A DNA stretch of 43,500 nt from a virus. Numbering within the stretch: the first letter of the stretch is position 1; every line of letters begins with the position of its first letter. The position numbers and the translations under genes were made by a program. Of this stretch, positions 13,237 to 21,304 are shown in pieces. The notes beneath the pieces are model-generated. The model was given only the letters and a program-made list of their open reading frames with translations, was not told the origin of the DNA and searched no databases. The stretch is from the IMG/VR virus record IMGVR_UViG_3300050821_004062, positions 1-43,500 of that record; one strand, 5' to 3'.

Positions 13237-15323
13237 CTCTGATTGAGTCCTCGATCTCGTTCGCGCAGGAACTAAAAGCCAGTGACATTCCCCTGCCTCC
13301 AGCGCTTCCAGAGGACGAAAAATTCAAAGAACTCATCCTGAAAGATTTGAACCGCGGCGAATACTATCTTCTCGCCAAGGGCATGAGCGTGGAGTGGGAC
13401 GCGGACGACAGGCTCTACTTGTTTCGCGTGCCGCAAGGATTCTGGGAAGGGTCATCGGTTCCTCGCGCTTCGCTGGGCGTGCCGCTGATCTACGAGCACA
13501 TTGAGAGCCTGATGCCGCAAGTTATGTCCGCACTTTTCGCGGACGATCCTCCGTTCGAGATCATCTCCCGGCCCAAGACGAAGCAGAACGTTGCACGCGC
13601 CTGCAAAGAACTCATCAGCTACCAGCTTCAGCAGATGGGATTCCGCGAGGAGTTGCGGAAGTGCATCAAGGAACTGATGGTCTACGGGACGTGCTACATG
13701 CGTCTCGGGTGGAGGAAGTACAAAAAGACGATCCGCAAGCGCGTGCGGCGCGGCACTCCGAGCGTGCAACTGGTCAATGGGCTGCCAGTAAAAAGCTACG
13801 CCAAAGGCGACGGCAAGTGGATGATGAAGAACGTGGAAGTCGAAGTCAACGAGCCGTTCTGCGAGTCAGTGCATGTGCGGTACGTTATTCCTGACCCGAA
13901 ACTTCGCTGCCCGGACGTGCGTCAGTCGAAGGGGCCGCTAATCCATCGGGAGTACATGGGGGTTGAAGCTCTTGAGCAAGCGTTTCGATCGGTGCCCGGA
14001 AACAAGCTGCCTGATACTGAGACGCTAAAATCGTTCTTTGAGCAGCCGAAGGAAAGTCCCGAGCGCTCGATGCTTGAAGGTCGGAGCACGACCTCGGTGA
14101 TGAACACTGGGATTTCATCGCTCGATCTAAACATGGAATTCAAGGCGATGCCCCGCTACCAGGAATCCACTTCCGACCCAAACCGGATGGAGTTGGAAGT
14201 AGTAGAATACTGGAACGAGGATCGACATGGCGTATTACTCAACCGAAAAATTGTCATCATCAACGAAACGAACACGTACAACGAGATTCCTTACCGATCT
14301 TGCTGCTTCACTGACGTGCTCGATTCCTTTTTCGGAATTGGCCTCGCCAGACTCCTCAAGGGCGAGCAGCGCCTACAGCAAGGCGTTATCAATGGCCGTC
14401 TTGACGACCTCTCTCTTCGGCTCAGTGGAAGTTTCATCCGCAAACGGGGTTCTAACACTCCGGCCCAGCAACTTCGATTCCGGCCGGGCGGCATCATCGA
14501 CACCGACGACGCCGAAGGGATCAAAATGATTGAGTATCCTCCTGCACTGGAGGATGCGTTCACGGAGGTAGAGGCATCAGACAGCAGAGCGCAAAGACGA
14601 AGCGGAGCAAACGAATTAATCACACAGGGTGGGCAGCAGGGACCGAGTTCCATTACTCGCACAGCGACCGGGATGAATGCCCTTTCTGCTGGAGTGGGAG
14701 CCCGACTCGGATACTTGATCGACTTTATCTCCGATCTGATCTTCGTTCCCACTCTCGAATTCATTCAGGACTGCAACTCAAAGTGGCTGGACGAAGAAAC
14801 CATCACCAGCATCCTGACTGACGAACTCGCGCACGACTACGACGGCGACATGCTCGACGTTGTAAATGCGAAACTGAAATTCCGAATGCTCGCCAGCGCG
14901 AAGGCGAAAGCGCGTCAGGCTCTCGCGCAGAACCTTATGCCCATGCTACAAATCTTGCAGCAGCAGCCAGTGCAAGAGGCGATGCAGCTTCAGGGGCTCA
15001 AGACTGACTGGGTTGAAATCGCGCAAGCGGTTGCGGACATTTCCGAAATCGCCGGAACGCAAAAGTGGGTCGTGCCGATGACGGAGCAGGATAAGCAGGC
15101 CGTGAAAGCCAAGAGCGAATTCCAGCAGTCAATGATCTCGGGCGCAGTGGACAACCAGCATCAGTTGCAGCAGATCGCGGCTACTGGAAAATCACAGGCG
15201 CAGACCGCCATGGTAAAAGAGATCGTCAAGGGCGTAGTCGAAGAACTGAAAGAGGGCGCAGACCCGATCTCAGGCGAGGCGAGCGAATTGCAAACAGAGG
15301 AAGCGCAGCCAAGTGGCGGATAA
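13233..15323 (+). CDS. Portal protein
   Basis: The 696-aa ring protein at the capsid vertex that connects head and tail. Length and features fit podovirus-type portals: an N-terminal alpha/beta core with YEHIESLMPQVMSALFADDPPFEI, then YGTCYMRLGWRKYKK, a long central stem region, and a C-terminal Gln/Ala-rich helical 'barrel' (LMPMLQILQQQPVQEAMQ). It directly follows terL, as is usual. The start codon sits in a GTGCCGTC element with no clear ribosome site, so translation may be leaderless. It overlaps the next gene by 11 nt. Confidence 0.85.
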   Translation: MALIESSISFAQELKASDIPLPPALPEDEKFKELILKDLNRGEYYLLAKGMSVEWDADDRLYLFRVPQGFWEGSSVPRASLGVPLIYEHIESLMPQVMSALFADDPPFEIISRPKTKQNVARACKELISYQLQQMGFREELRKCIKELMVYGTCYMRLGWRKYKKTIRKRVRRGTPSVQLVNGLPVKSYAKGDGKWMMKNVEVEVNEPFCESVHVRYVIPDPKLRCPDVRQSKGPLIHREYMGVEALEQAFRSVPGNKLPDTETLKSFFEQPKESPERSMLEGRSTTSVMNTGISSLDLNMEFKAMPRYQESTSDPNRMELEVVEYWNEDRHGVLLNRKIVIINETNTYNEIPYRSCCFTDVLDSFFGIGLARLLKGEQRLQQGVINGRLDDLSLRLSGSFIRKRGSNTPAQQLRFRPGGIIDTDDAEGIKMIEYPPALEDAFTEVEASDSRAQRRSGANELITQGGQQGPSSITRTATGMNALSAGVGARLGYLIDFISDLIFVPTLEFIQDCNSKWLDEETITSILTDELAHDYDGDMLDVVNAKLKFRMLASAKAKARQALAQNLMPMLQILQQQPVQEAMQLQGLKTDWVEIAQAVADISEIAGTQKWVVPMTEQDKQAVKAKSEFQQSMISGAVDNQHQLQQIAATGKSQAQTAMVKEIVKGVVEELKEGADPISGEASELQTEEAQPSGG

Positions 15324-15639
15324 GTTTGAACTGACACAGCACGAACTCGAATATCTCCATGACATTCACCGGGCGCGAGCGCTTAAAGAATTAACGCAGC
15401 ATCCGGGATGGGAGTTTTACAACGAGATCATCGACCGGGTAATTGAGCGGCTTCAGGCGCAGCACTTGCAATTCTCGCGGAAGGCAACACGAGATGCGTA
15501 CTGGCTTTCTGGCGCTCGACTCGACGCAATATCGGAGTTCGTGAAGATTCTCAGGGAGCAGGTAATCGGTTCGGTGGGCCTGCTCGACCAGCCCCTGATT
15601 CCGCCAAGCAGAGATGGGCGAAGGTCCGACGAGGAGTGA
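15313..15639 (+). CDS. Hypothetical protein, 108 aa
   Basis: GTG start within the portal 3' end. All-helical, beginning LTQHELEYLHDIHRARALKEL, with an IIDRVIERLQAQHL helix. Small helical proteins in this place are common in podovirus-type genomes and may help head assembly. Function not known. Confidence 0.55.
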   Translation: MADKFELTQHELEYLHDIHRARALKELTQHPGWEFYNEIIDRVIERLQAQHLQFSRKATRDAYWLSGARLDAISEFVKILREQVIGSVGLLDQPLIPPSRDGRRSDEE

Positions 15640-15642
15640 AGC

Positions 15643-15882
15643 ATGTTTGTATTTGCAGAAGATGGGGATTTTATTTTCATCGTGACGCACAGCAATGGGC
15701 CAAGCGTGGCTGACCCGACTAATGTAGTTCAAACGACAGTAACGAAGTTCAAGCTGATTGTGGAAGAAGGTGGAGAGGGCCGCGCTCATCTGCTTCCGCT
15801 CGCCGCCAAGCCGGATCGCCTCTCAGATATAGCTCGAAACGAAACTGAGTTGCGTAAGATTTACAAGAACCGAGGGTTTTAA
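15643..15882 (+). CDS. Hypothetical protein, 79 aa
   Basis: Three bases after the previous stop; GAGGAG upstream. A beta-rich N-terminus (MFVFAEDGDFIFIVTHS) and a short basic helical end. No family recognised. Confidence 0.5.
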   Translation: MFVFAEDGDFIFIVTHSNGPSVADPTNVVQTTVTKFKLIVEEGGEGRAHLLPLAAKPDRLSDIARNETELRKIYKNRGF

Positions 15883-15884
15883 TT

Positions 15885-16760
15885 ATGGCAATCGAAATTA
15901 ACAAAGGCATTGAGCCATTCGAAGAAGCAACCGACTTCACGCGCGGCAACCCGAATCGCAAACCTTGGGGCAAGAGCGAAAGCGCGGCGAGCCTGCATCT
16001 GGGAGCGGAATACGACGTACCAATATCAGCCCCGGAGCCGCCGCCCGTCGCGCCGCCGCCGCCGGTGAACGCACCCGAGAAAAAGTTCACGCACAAACTC
16101 GCGAACGGAACCGTACTCGAAGCCGCGACCGTGGAAGAACTCGCTTCGCAGATCGAAAAATCTCTCGTGCAAACCCCGCCGCCAGTGCATGAGGACTTCG
16201 ACGACAAGCCCGTCTACCAGCCCTACAAGTTTGAGCCGAAGGAACTCACCGTACAGCAGAAAGCCGACATCCTCAACCTCTGGAAAGAAGATCCACAAAA
16301 AGCAGTTCGCATGTTGCAAGAGGCGGAAATCGGAGCGCCGATCTCAGTCGTAATCCAAAAGCTCGAAGAAGCTCAAAATGTGAACCGCATGAAGGCGGAA
16401 GAAGAAGCGGCGGCTGAGTTTCTGATGGAAGAAGAAACATACAGCGCAACCCGAGCCAATGGGGCAAAGATCACCGAGTATCTGAAGTCCAAGGGCAAGC
16501 CGGTGACAAAGCGAAATCTCGCAGTCGCGTTTCATCAACTCGTCGCGGCGGGAGACAAAACGCTGCTCAAGAAAGTGGATGAACCGGTAGCGCCACCGGA
16601 CCCGGAATTGATTGATGTGCCGCCGCCTCCCGTCTTAGTTCCCTCAAATATGGGAAGGCCCGAAGCGCCCACCGAGCCGAGCGTGGACGTGGCAAAATTT
16701 GCGAACCTTTCGCTGGGTGAGCAGAAGAACTTTTTCGCACGAGTGAAGCGCGGCGCATAA
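15885..16760 (+). CDS. Candidate scaffolding protein, 291 aa
   Basis: Acidic, Pro-rich and low in hydrophobics (PEPPPVAPPPPVNAPE), with central helices (VIQKLEEAQNVNRMKAEEEAAAEFLMEEE) and a small C-terminal helix-basic end (FANLSLGEQKNFFARVKRGA). This composition and the position directly before the capsid gene are typical of phage scaffolds, which bind capsid subunits through a basic C-terminus and leave before packaging. There is no sequence signature to prove it. Confidence 0.6.
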   Translation: MAIEINKGIEPFEEATDFTRGNPNRKPWGKSESAASLHLGAEYDVPISAPEPPPVAPPPPVNAPEKKFTHKLANGTVLEAATVEELASQIEKSLVQTPPPVHEDFDDKPVYQPYKFEPKELTVQQKADILNLWKEDPQKAVRMLQEAEIGAPISVVIQKLEEAQNVNRMKAEEEAAAEFLMEEETYSATRANGAKITEYLKSKGKPVTKRNLAVAFHQLVAAGDKTLLKKVDEPVAPPDPELIDVPPPPVLVPSNMGRPEAPTEPSVDVAKFANLSLGEQKNFFARVKRGA

Positions 16761-16764
16761 AACC

Positions 16765-16791
16765 GCGTGCCGTCAATCGAATAGTGTAAGG
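16765..16791 (+). promoter_or_regulatory. GTGCCGTC late element, copy 4
   Basis: GCGTGCCGTC at 16765-16774 then AATCGAATAGTGTAAGG, ahead of the capsid gene. It shares a longer upstream match (CGCATAAAACC) with copy 5. Confidence 0.65.
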
Positions 16792-16811
16792 CGTTCCCAG
16801 GAGGATTCACC

Positions 16812-17804
16812 TTGGCATACCAACCGGCATCAGTTCTCACATCGACTGCGGGACTCTCGCATCTCTCTTCGATCTACTACGACCGCGTGGGCGTGGAGAA
16901 CTTGAAGGCCAACCTGCCCTACGTGGCGACGACCTCACGCCGAAAGTTGCCGGATCGCAACGGTCGCACCATTCAACTCTACAGCTATGACTTGCTGGGT
17001 GTGGCCTCGACGCCAGGAACGGAAGGCACTGTCGGGACTGGCGAAAATCCGACGACCTCAATCCGCAACGTCAGCGTTCAGCAGTTTTTCAACTTCGCTT
17101 CGTTCTCTGACATTCTGGTCGAAACCGCCATCGACCCCATTGTTGAGAACACCGCCGCCGAAATGGGCTATCAGGCCGCGCTGACCGCAAACTTCCTCGC
17201 TCGCACCGAGTACGAGGCAGAAGCTCTGGCCGATACCTCCGTCGTCGTGTCCTGCACCGACAACGAATTTTTCTCCGCATCTCTGGTTCGTCAGGGCGCG
17301 ATGTCGCTTCGCAACGCTGACGTGCGGCCACAGTCTGACGGGATGTTCGTGGGCGTCATCTCTCCCGCCCCGGCCTTCGACCTGTTGAACGACAACACAG
17401 CCGGCGGAGTAATCGACATTCTCAAGTATCACCGAGAAGGCGCTGAGGAGTTGATGCGCGGCGTGCAGGCGTACCGCGTGATCGACGTGGCCGGAGTTCG
17501 GTTCATCGAAACCACGACCGCCTCGACCTTCGCCAACTTCCCCTCGGGCACCAAGACTGGATACGGAACCTACATCATCGGTCAGGATGCGGTGTTCAGT
17601 GTCTCTCTGGGCGCAACGGAAATTCCAGAACAGCGGAATTTCCAGATCACCGTGCGAAACTGGGAGCCGAGCGTGGCGGACCCGGCGCGTGTCGTTGGCG
17701 CATCGGCTGCCTACAATTTCAAGTACGCCGCAATGCGTGTGCCGCAGAACGCTTCACTGCACCCGCGATTCCGGCAATTCAAGAATGAGGCGTCCATCGC
17801 CTAA
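16812..17804 (+). CDS. Major capsid protein (N4-gp56-like)
   Basis: 330 aa. Contains QLYSYDLLGVASTPGTEGTVGTG, FASFSDILVETAIDPIVENTAAEMGYQAAL, and a late VISPAPAFDLLNDN segment, matching the N4-gp56-type HK97-fold capsid proteins. It follows the scaffold candidate and is preceded by an AGGAGG site and a GTGCCGTC element. The start is TTG, unusual for a highly expressed gene but placed 6 nt after the ribosome site. The stop overlaps the next ATG by 1 nt (TAATG). Confidence 0.8.
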   Translation: MAYQPASVLTSTAGLSHLSSIYYDRVGVENLKANLPYVATTSRRKLPDRNGRTIQLYSYDLLGVASTPGTEGTVGTGENPTTSIRNVSVQQFFNFASFSDILVETAIDPIVENTAAEMGYQAALTANFLARTEYEAEALADTSVVVSCTDNEFFSASLVRQGAMSLRNADVRPQSDGMFVGVISPAPAFDLLNDNTAGGVIDILKYHREGAEELMRGVQAYRVIDVAGVRFIETTTASTFANFPSGTKTGYGTYIIGQDAVFSVSLGATEIPEQRNFQITVRNWEPSVADPARVVGASAAYNFKYAAMRVPQNASLHPRFRQFKNEASIA

Positions 17805-18478
17805 TGTATTACTCCCCCTCGTCGCTGCTCAACCCGACGCAGGATTTTGGCGGCGCTCCGAAAATTGGAGCGCCGATTCTTTATGTCGTGCGCCACGCCC
17901 AAAACGACGACGACGCGAACGACCGCATCCGCGGACTCAAAGATCAGCCACTCAACGAAGCCGGAGAAAAGCAGCTAGAAGCCCTCAGGGAGTTCTTTTC
18001 CGAGCGTCCGGTACTTGGGATATACACCGACGACCTTTCGCGCACCAGAGCGACTGCAATGGCAATAGCGGGGGTGTGTGGATGCGGAGTGGAGACAGAT
18101 ATCGGGCTGCGATCGTGGGATGTGGGATCGAAGCTCGAAGGGCGCTCGATGGCCGCGCACAAACTCGAAATTCAGGATCTGAAAACTCACCCGGCAAAAG
18201 TTCCGGTCGGCGGACAGTCGTGGGCAGATTTTGAGCGTCAGGCCGGAGAAGCCATAGAGCGAGCGGTGCGGCGCGGCATGGAAGCCTCAGCGCCAGTGTG
18301 CGTCGTGACGCACGGATCGCTAATTCAAATTTTCTTCCAGCGCTACGGCGAACTGGACAAGAACGCAGACTATGATCACACGCCACTGGATCAAGCCGGA
18401 GTCGGGGCGCTCTACCTTACCCGAAGCGGAATGGAAACAAAGATTCTGAAAGGCGCAAAGGCTGAAGTCGATGAGTAA
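17804..18478 (+). CDS. Histidine phosphatase family protein, 224 aa
   Basis: A phosphoglycerate-mutase-like enzyme: LYVVRHAQND near residue 28 (RHA motif with catalytic His), RGLKDQPLNEAGEKQ, TDDLSRTRATA, LRSWDVGSKLEG, and VVTHGSL with the second histidine near residue 168. All key residues are visible, so an active phosphohydrolase is expected. Substrate unknown. It is translationally coupled to the capsid gene (TAATG), an unusual place for a metabolic enzyme. A role in nucleotide or sugar-phosphate turnover, or incorporation in the virion, cannot be decided. Confidence 0.75.
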   Translation: MYYSPSSLLNPTQDFGGAPKIGAPILYVVRHAQNDDDANDRIRGLKDQPLNEAGEKQLEALREFFSERPVLGIYTDDLSRTRATAMAIAGVCGCGVETDIGLRSWDVGSKLEGRSMAAHKLEIQDLKTHPAKVPVGGQSWADFERQAGEAIERAVRRGMEASAPVCVVTHGSLIQIFFQRYGELDKNADYDHTPLDQAGVGALYLTRSGMETKILKGAKAEVDE

Positions 18479-18635
18479 CATAACGGTCGAAGTAGTCAAA
18501 CTCAGAAACCCGGAACTGATACGGACTGTGATGGGCGTCCAAGATCGCCGCGTTGTTTCCGAAGAAGAAGCGAAGGAAATGGGACTGGTCTGGGGCGAAG
18601 ACAGAATCGCGAGGGTGGCGGACCTCTATGAGTAA
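18471..18635 (+). CDS. Hypothetical protein, 54 aa
   Basis: Overlaps both neighbours by 8 nt (ATGAGTAA at each end). Sequence begins SNITVEVVKLRNPELIRTV and has a VVSEEEAKEMG helix. No family recognised. Confidence 0.5.
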   Translation: MSNITVEVVKLRNPELIRTVMGVQDRRVVSEEEAKEMGLVWGEDRIARVADLYE

Positions 18636-19290
18636 GATCGTGCTGGCCGGAAAATACGCTCAGGTGAGCAAGCTGACCGTTCACGCAAAGAACTGGGCAG
18701 TTCGGCCCAAGAAGCCGATGCTGGAACGCGACCGAGTTTTGAAGGGCGGTCACGTCACCGTAAAGCGCGGCCACTCCTACTTGACCGACAAAGTTTCGAC
18801 CGTCACCTACGACAACCCGGAAGAAATGCTCAAGGGGATGCACAAAGAAACCGACAAGCAACTGGAAAAGTTCCGCTATCCCGGACAGGAAGCGTTCAAA
18901 AACTACGAGAAGCAGACGGGCCGAGGCATGTGGTCAAACGAACTGGTGGGGAGAATTCTAAAAGCGAATCCCTACCTGTTCGTCGAGGATTCCATCAACG
19001 CGCCGGGCTGCGCGGGATTTTACAAAATGGTTGGCGGGGTGAAGGTTGCGGCCGGAAAGCCAAACGCCTCTTTCCGCCACGGCTGGATGCCGGAATGCAC
19101 ACTGAAGAAAATGGACAAGGCCGATCTCATGGTCGAGTTCGTATTCGGATGGCGGCAAGTTTTGATTCGTCTACGCCGGAGCTTCGACCTCTCGGCAACC
19201 AGCTTTCAGAAACTTTACGGCGTGATGGATTACAGCGACGAGCGCGGCCAGCACTTAGCATCAGACCTTGGAGATTTCAAGGTCGCATAA
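18628..19290 (+). CDS. Hypothetical protein, 220 aa
   Basis: Start at ATG 18628 overlapping the previous stop. Basic throughout (pairs such as VRPKKPMLERDRVLKGGHVTVKR). Further features are MWSNELVGRILKANPYLFVEDS and a late WRQVLIRLRRSFDLSA. Family unknown. Its place between the capsid and small beta-rich proteins suggests a head-associated role. The stop lies five bases before a GTGCCGTC element. Confidence 0.5.
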   Translation: MSKIVLAGKYAQVSKLTVHAKNWAVRPKKPMLERDRVLKGGHVTVKRGHSYLTDKVSTVTYDNPEEMLKGMHKETDKQLEKFRYPGQEAFKNYEKQTGRGMWSNELVGRILKANPYLFVEDSINAPGCAGFYKMVGGVKVAAGKPNASFRHGWMPECTLKKMDKADLMVEFVFGWRQVLIRLRRSFDLSATSFQKLYGVMDYSDERGQHLASDLGDFKVA

Positions 19291-19294
19291 AACC

Positions 19295-19321
19295 GCGTGC
19301 CGTCAATTCAATAGTGTAGGG
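19295..19321 (+). promoter_or_regulatory. GTGCCGTC late element, copy 5
   Basis: GCGTGCCGTC at 19295-19304 then AATTCAATAGTGTAGGG; a CACAGGAGAA ribosome site and ATG at 19338 follow. Confidence 0.65.
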
Positions 19322-19337
19322 CACAGGAGAACCGACG

Positions 19338-19790
19338 ATGACTGTCTATGGCACCCTTGTAGCGAATCAACCTTCCGGTATCGGGCTTTGGTCCGAATGC
19401 ACCGTGGCGACCGCGATCCCGGTAACCGGAACGACGACCGCCGTCGCATCCATCGTCTACAACAACACTTCCGCTCGCGTGTTTCAGCCCTCGCTGCCTG
19501 TGGCCGTCACCGTGCTTGTGCCGGGAACGATCACTTCCGCCGCTGGCACCGCGTACAACAGTTTGCAGAACGGCTCGAACAATCTTCTGGCCGCGCAATC
19601 AACCGTCACTGGCGGCATCGGCTTGGCATCGGCAATTTTGGGCACCACTGCCGTGCAGACCAACACCGCGAACGGCGTCATCAGCTATCAGGAAACGGGC
19701 ACGCTGACGCTGACGTTTGTGAATGCTGGCGCCAATGCAACAGTTTCGGCTGGCACTCGTTTGCTGTTCACGCAGCCGCAAGGCAACTAA
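19338..19790 (+). CDS. Virion-type beta-rich protein, 150 aa
   Basis: Thr/Ala/Val/Gly-rich beta sequence (ATAIPVTGTTTAVASIVY, GTLTLTFVNAGANATVSAG) with no charged core, like small head decoration or fibre-head proteins. AGGAGA upstream. No family recognised. The next gene has a similar composition and may be a partner. Confidence 0.5.
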   Translation: MTVYGTLVANQPSGIGLWSECTVATAIPVTGTTTAVASIVYNNTSARVFQPSLPVAVTVLVPGTITSAAGTAYNSLQNGSNNLLAAQSTVTGGIGLASAILGTTAVQTNTANGVISYQETGTLTLTFVNAGANATVSAGTRLLFTQPQGN

Positions 19791-19799
19791 GGGGGAGTC

Positions 19800-20180
19800 A
19801 TGGCCTGGGTCAATTTTCAGAAATCGAATTGGACACGCGGCACCGCGCCGATGCACGCGCGGCAGTACTTCCCGGCCTCCGTACAGAGCACCGTGACGGG
19901 GAACTTGACCTTTGCGGCGGGCGCAACCAAGCTGATTACCTTGACAGCAACATTTCAGTTTCAGGGCAACGGGCCTGTGTTCGTGACCGCGCCCGAAGGC
20001 GTTTCGAATTTCCAGACCGCCGCCGCGCAAGGTGTGGTCATCGAAAACGCATACCTGACCGGACCAGCCTCCGGTAGTTACGCTGCTGGAAATCACCCGC
20101 TGATCGTGGTGGGTATTTCCGCCGCTTCTGCGCTCACCACAGCCGCGACCGGATTCGATCTGATCGCATGGCAGTACTAA
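19800..20180 (+). CDS. Virion-type beta-rich protein, 126 aa
   Basis: GGGGGAG site before the ATG. Sequence has VQSTVTGNLTFAAGATKLITL and a Gly/Ala-rich beta C-terminus. It resembles its upstream neighbour in composition, not clearly in sequence. Decoration or head-fibre protein is a guess from position. Confidence 0.5.
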   Translation: MAWVNFQKSNWTRGTAPMHARQYFPASVQSTVTGNLTFAAGATKLITLTATFQFQGNGPVFVTAPEGVSNFQTAAAQGVVIENAYLTGPASGSYAAGNHPLIVVGISAASALTTAATGFDLIAWQY

Positions 20181-20188
20181 GAGAGATC

Positions 20189-20632
20189 ATGGAAAAAGCA
20201 CTCGAAGCTCCGCTCACAATGTCTCAAATGCTCTCGTTCTTCGAGAAGATGATGGAGAAGAACGCAGTGCAGACGAAAGAGATGATTCAGACAATCGTCT
20301 CGGAAATCCGCAAGCCTCCTGTCGATCCGGTCAGAGAAGTCACGAAAAAGCGCGAGAAGGAAAGCAAGGAAAAGAACGAGAAAGAGTACTGGGAAAAGAA
20401 CCTCTGGAAGTTGCTCAACTGCAAGCACGAGCGCGAGGATGGAACCTGTGTCGTCGGGTGGGCTACTCAGTCAGACGGAAAAGAACGCGGATACTGCCCG
20501 AATTGCAATAATGGAATCGGCCCTGAGCTCGCCATGACTTACCCGGAGCGCGCCGAAGAAATGACCGCTCTTTATCAAGAAATGCGCCGCCGCCCGCGCG
20601 GGCGCAAGGAAAATGTCCGCTACGTCGCTTAG
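20189..20632 (+). CDS. Coiled-coil zinc protein, 147 aa
   Basis: An N-terminal helix (MSQMLSFFEKMMEKNAVQTKEMIQTIVSEI) and a very charged Lys/Glu coiled coil lead to CKHEREDGTC and CPNCNNG, a likely zinc site, then a basic end (RRRPRGRKENVR). An earlier ATG at 20168 is possible. The stop overlaps nothing; a GTGCCGTC element follows at once. Function unknown. Confidence 0.5.
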   Translation: MEKALEAPLTMSQMLSFFEKMMEKNAVQTKEMIQTIVSEIRKPPVDPVREVTKKREKESKEKNEKEYWEKNLWKLLNCKHEREDGTCVVGWATQSDGKERGYCPNCNNGIGPELAMTYPERAEEMTALYQEMRRRPRGRKENVRYVA

Positions 20633-20633
20633 G

Positions 20634-20658
20634 GCGTGCCGTCTATCGTTTTATGAGG
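20634..20658 (+). promoter_or_regulatory. GTGCCGTC late element, copy 6
   Basis: GCGTGCCGTC at 20634-20643 then TATCGTTTTATGAGG, ahead of the fibre genes. The GAGG at its end serves as ribosome site for the ATG at 20669. Confidence 0.6.
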
Positions 20659-20668
20659 CTTGAATGCG

Positions 20669-21304
20669 ATGGGCGTTGCCACAGGCGTTTTCCAGACAGT
20701 AGACGGAACTCCCGTCGCCAATGGGCGCTACCAGTGGAAACTAAGCTCTGACGCGATTAATGTCGGAAGCGCCTGCTGCTCTCCAAGACTCATCAGCGGA
20801 TACCTGGACGCGAATGGCAGCATGTCCGCTACCTTCACGTTCAACGATCAATTAGTCACGGCTGGCGGGACAAGCACCACCTACCAGTTGACGGTCAAGG
20901 ATTCTGGCGGTGGGCAGGTTTGGAACGAAAATTACTTCCTGTCGGGCGCGGCAGCCAATCTTAACGCCATCGTGCCGCTCGGCATCGGAGTAGGTGGAGG
21001 GTTGGGTGTGAGCCTGAGCGATTCCGTACAGACCATAAACTCATCGCAGACCATTGGATTCGCCGGAGCGCTGAATACTTTCATCAAGGCGACCGCCGGC
21101 GCTTCAGGAATCGCCCTCGCACTTCCGCCCGCCCTCGCATTCCCCGGACAGGTGATTAAGGTTGTGATGATGGACACCGGGCCCGGTGCGGTGACGATGA
21201 CAGGAAGTTTGGCATTGAGGACAAATTATGTGTTGTCGAATCAAGGGCAATTTGTGCAGTTGGAGTCTGACGCTAGCAACTTCACTGTTGTGGGCGGCAA
21301 CTAG
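20669..21304 (+). CDS. Fibre-associated virion protein, 211 aa
   Basis: Begins MGVATGVFQTVDGTPVANGRYQWKLS, a beta-sandwich-like fold, and ends with a module (GQVIKVVMMDTGPGAVTMTG, YVLSNQGQFVQLESDAS) like the C-terminal caps of tail-fibre proteins. ATG 20669 is favoured because GAGG lies 10 nt upstream; TTG 20660 in the same frame is possible. The last 77 nt overlap the next gene in another frame. Confidence 0.55.
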   Translation: MGVATGVFQTVDGTPVANGRYQWKLSSDAINVGSACCSPRLISGYLDANGSMSATFTFNDQLVTAGGTSTTYQLTVKDSGGGQVWNENYFLSGAAANLNAIVPLGIGVGGGLGVSLSDSVQTINSSQTIGFAGALNTFIKATAGASGIALALPPALAFPGQVIKVVMMDTGPGAVTMTGSLALRTNYVLSNQGQFVQLESDASNFTVVGGN

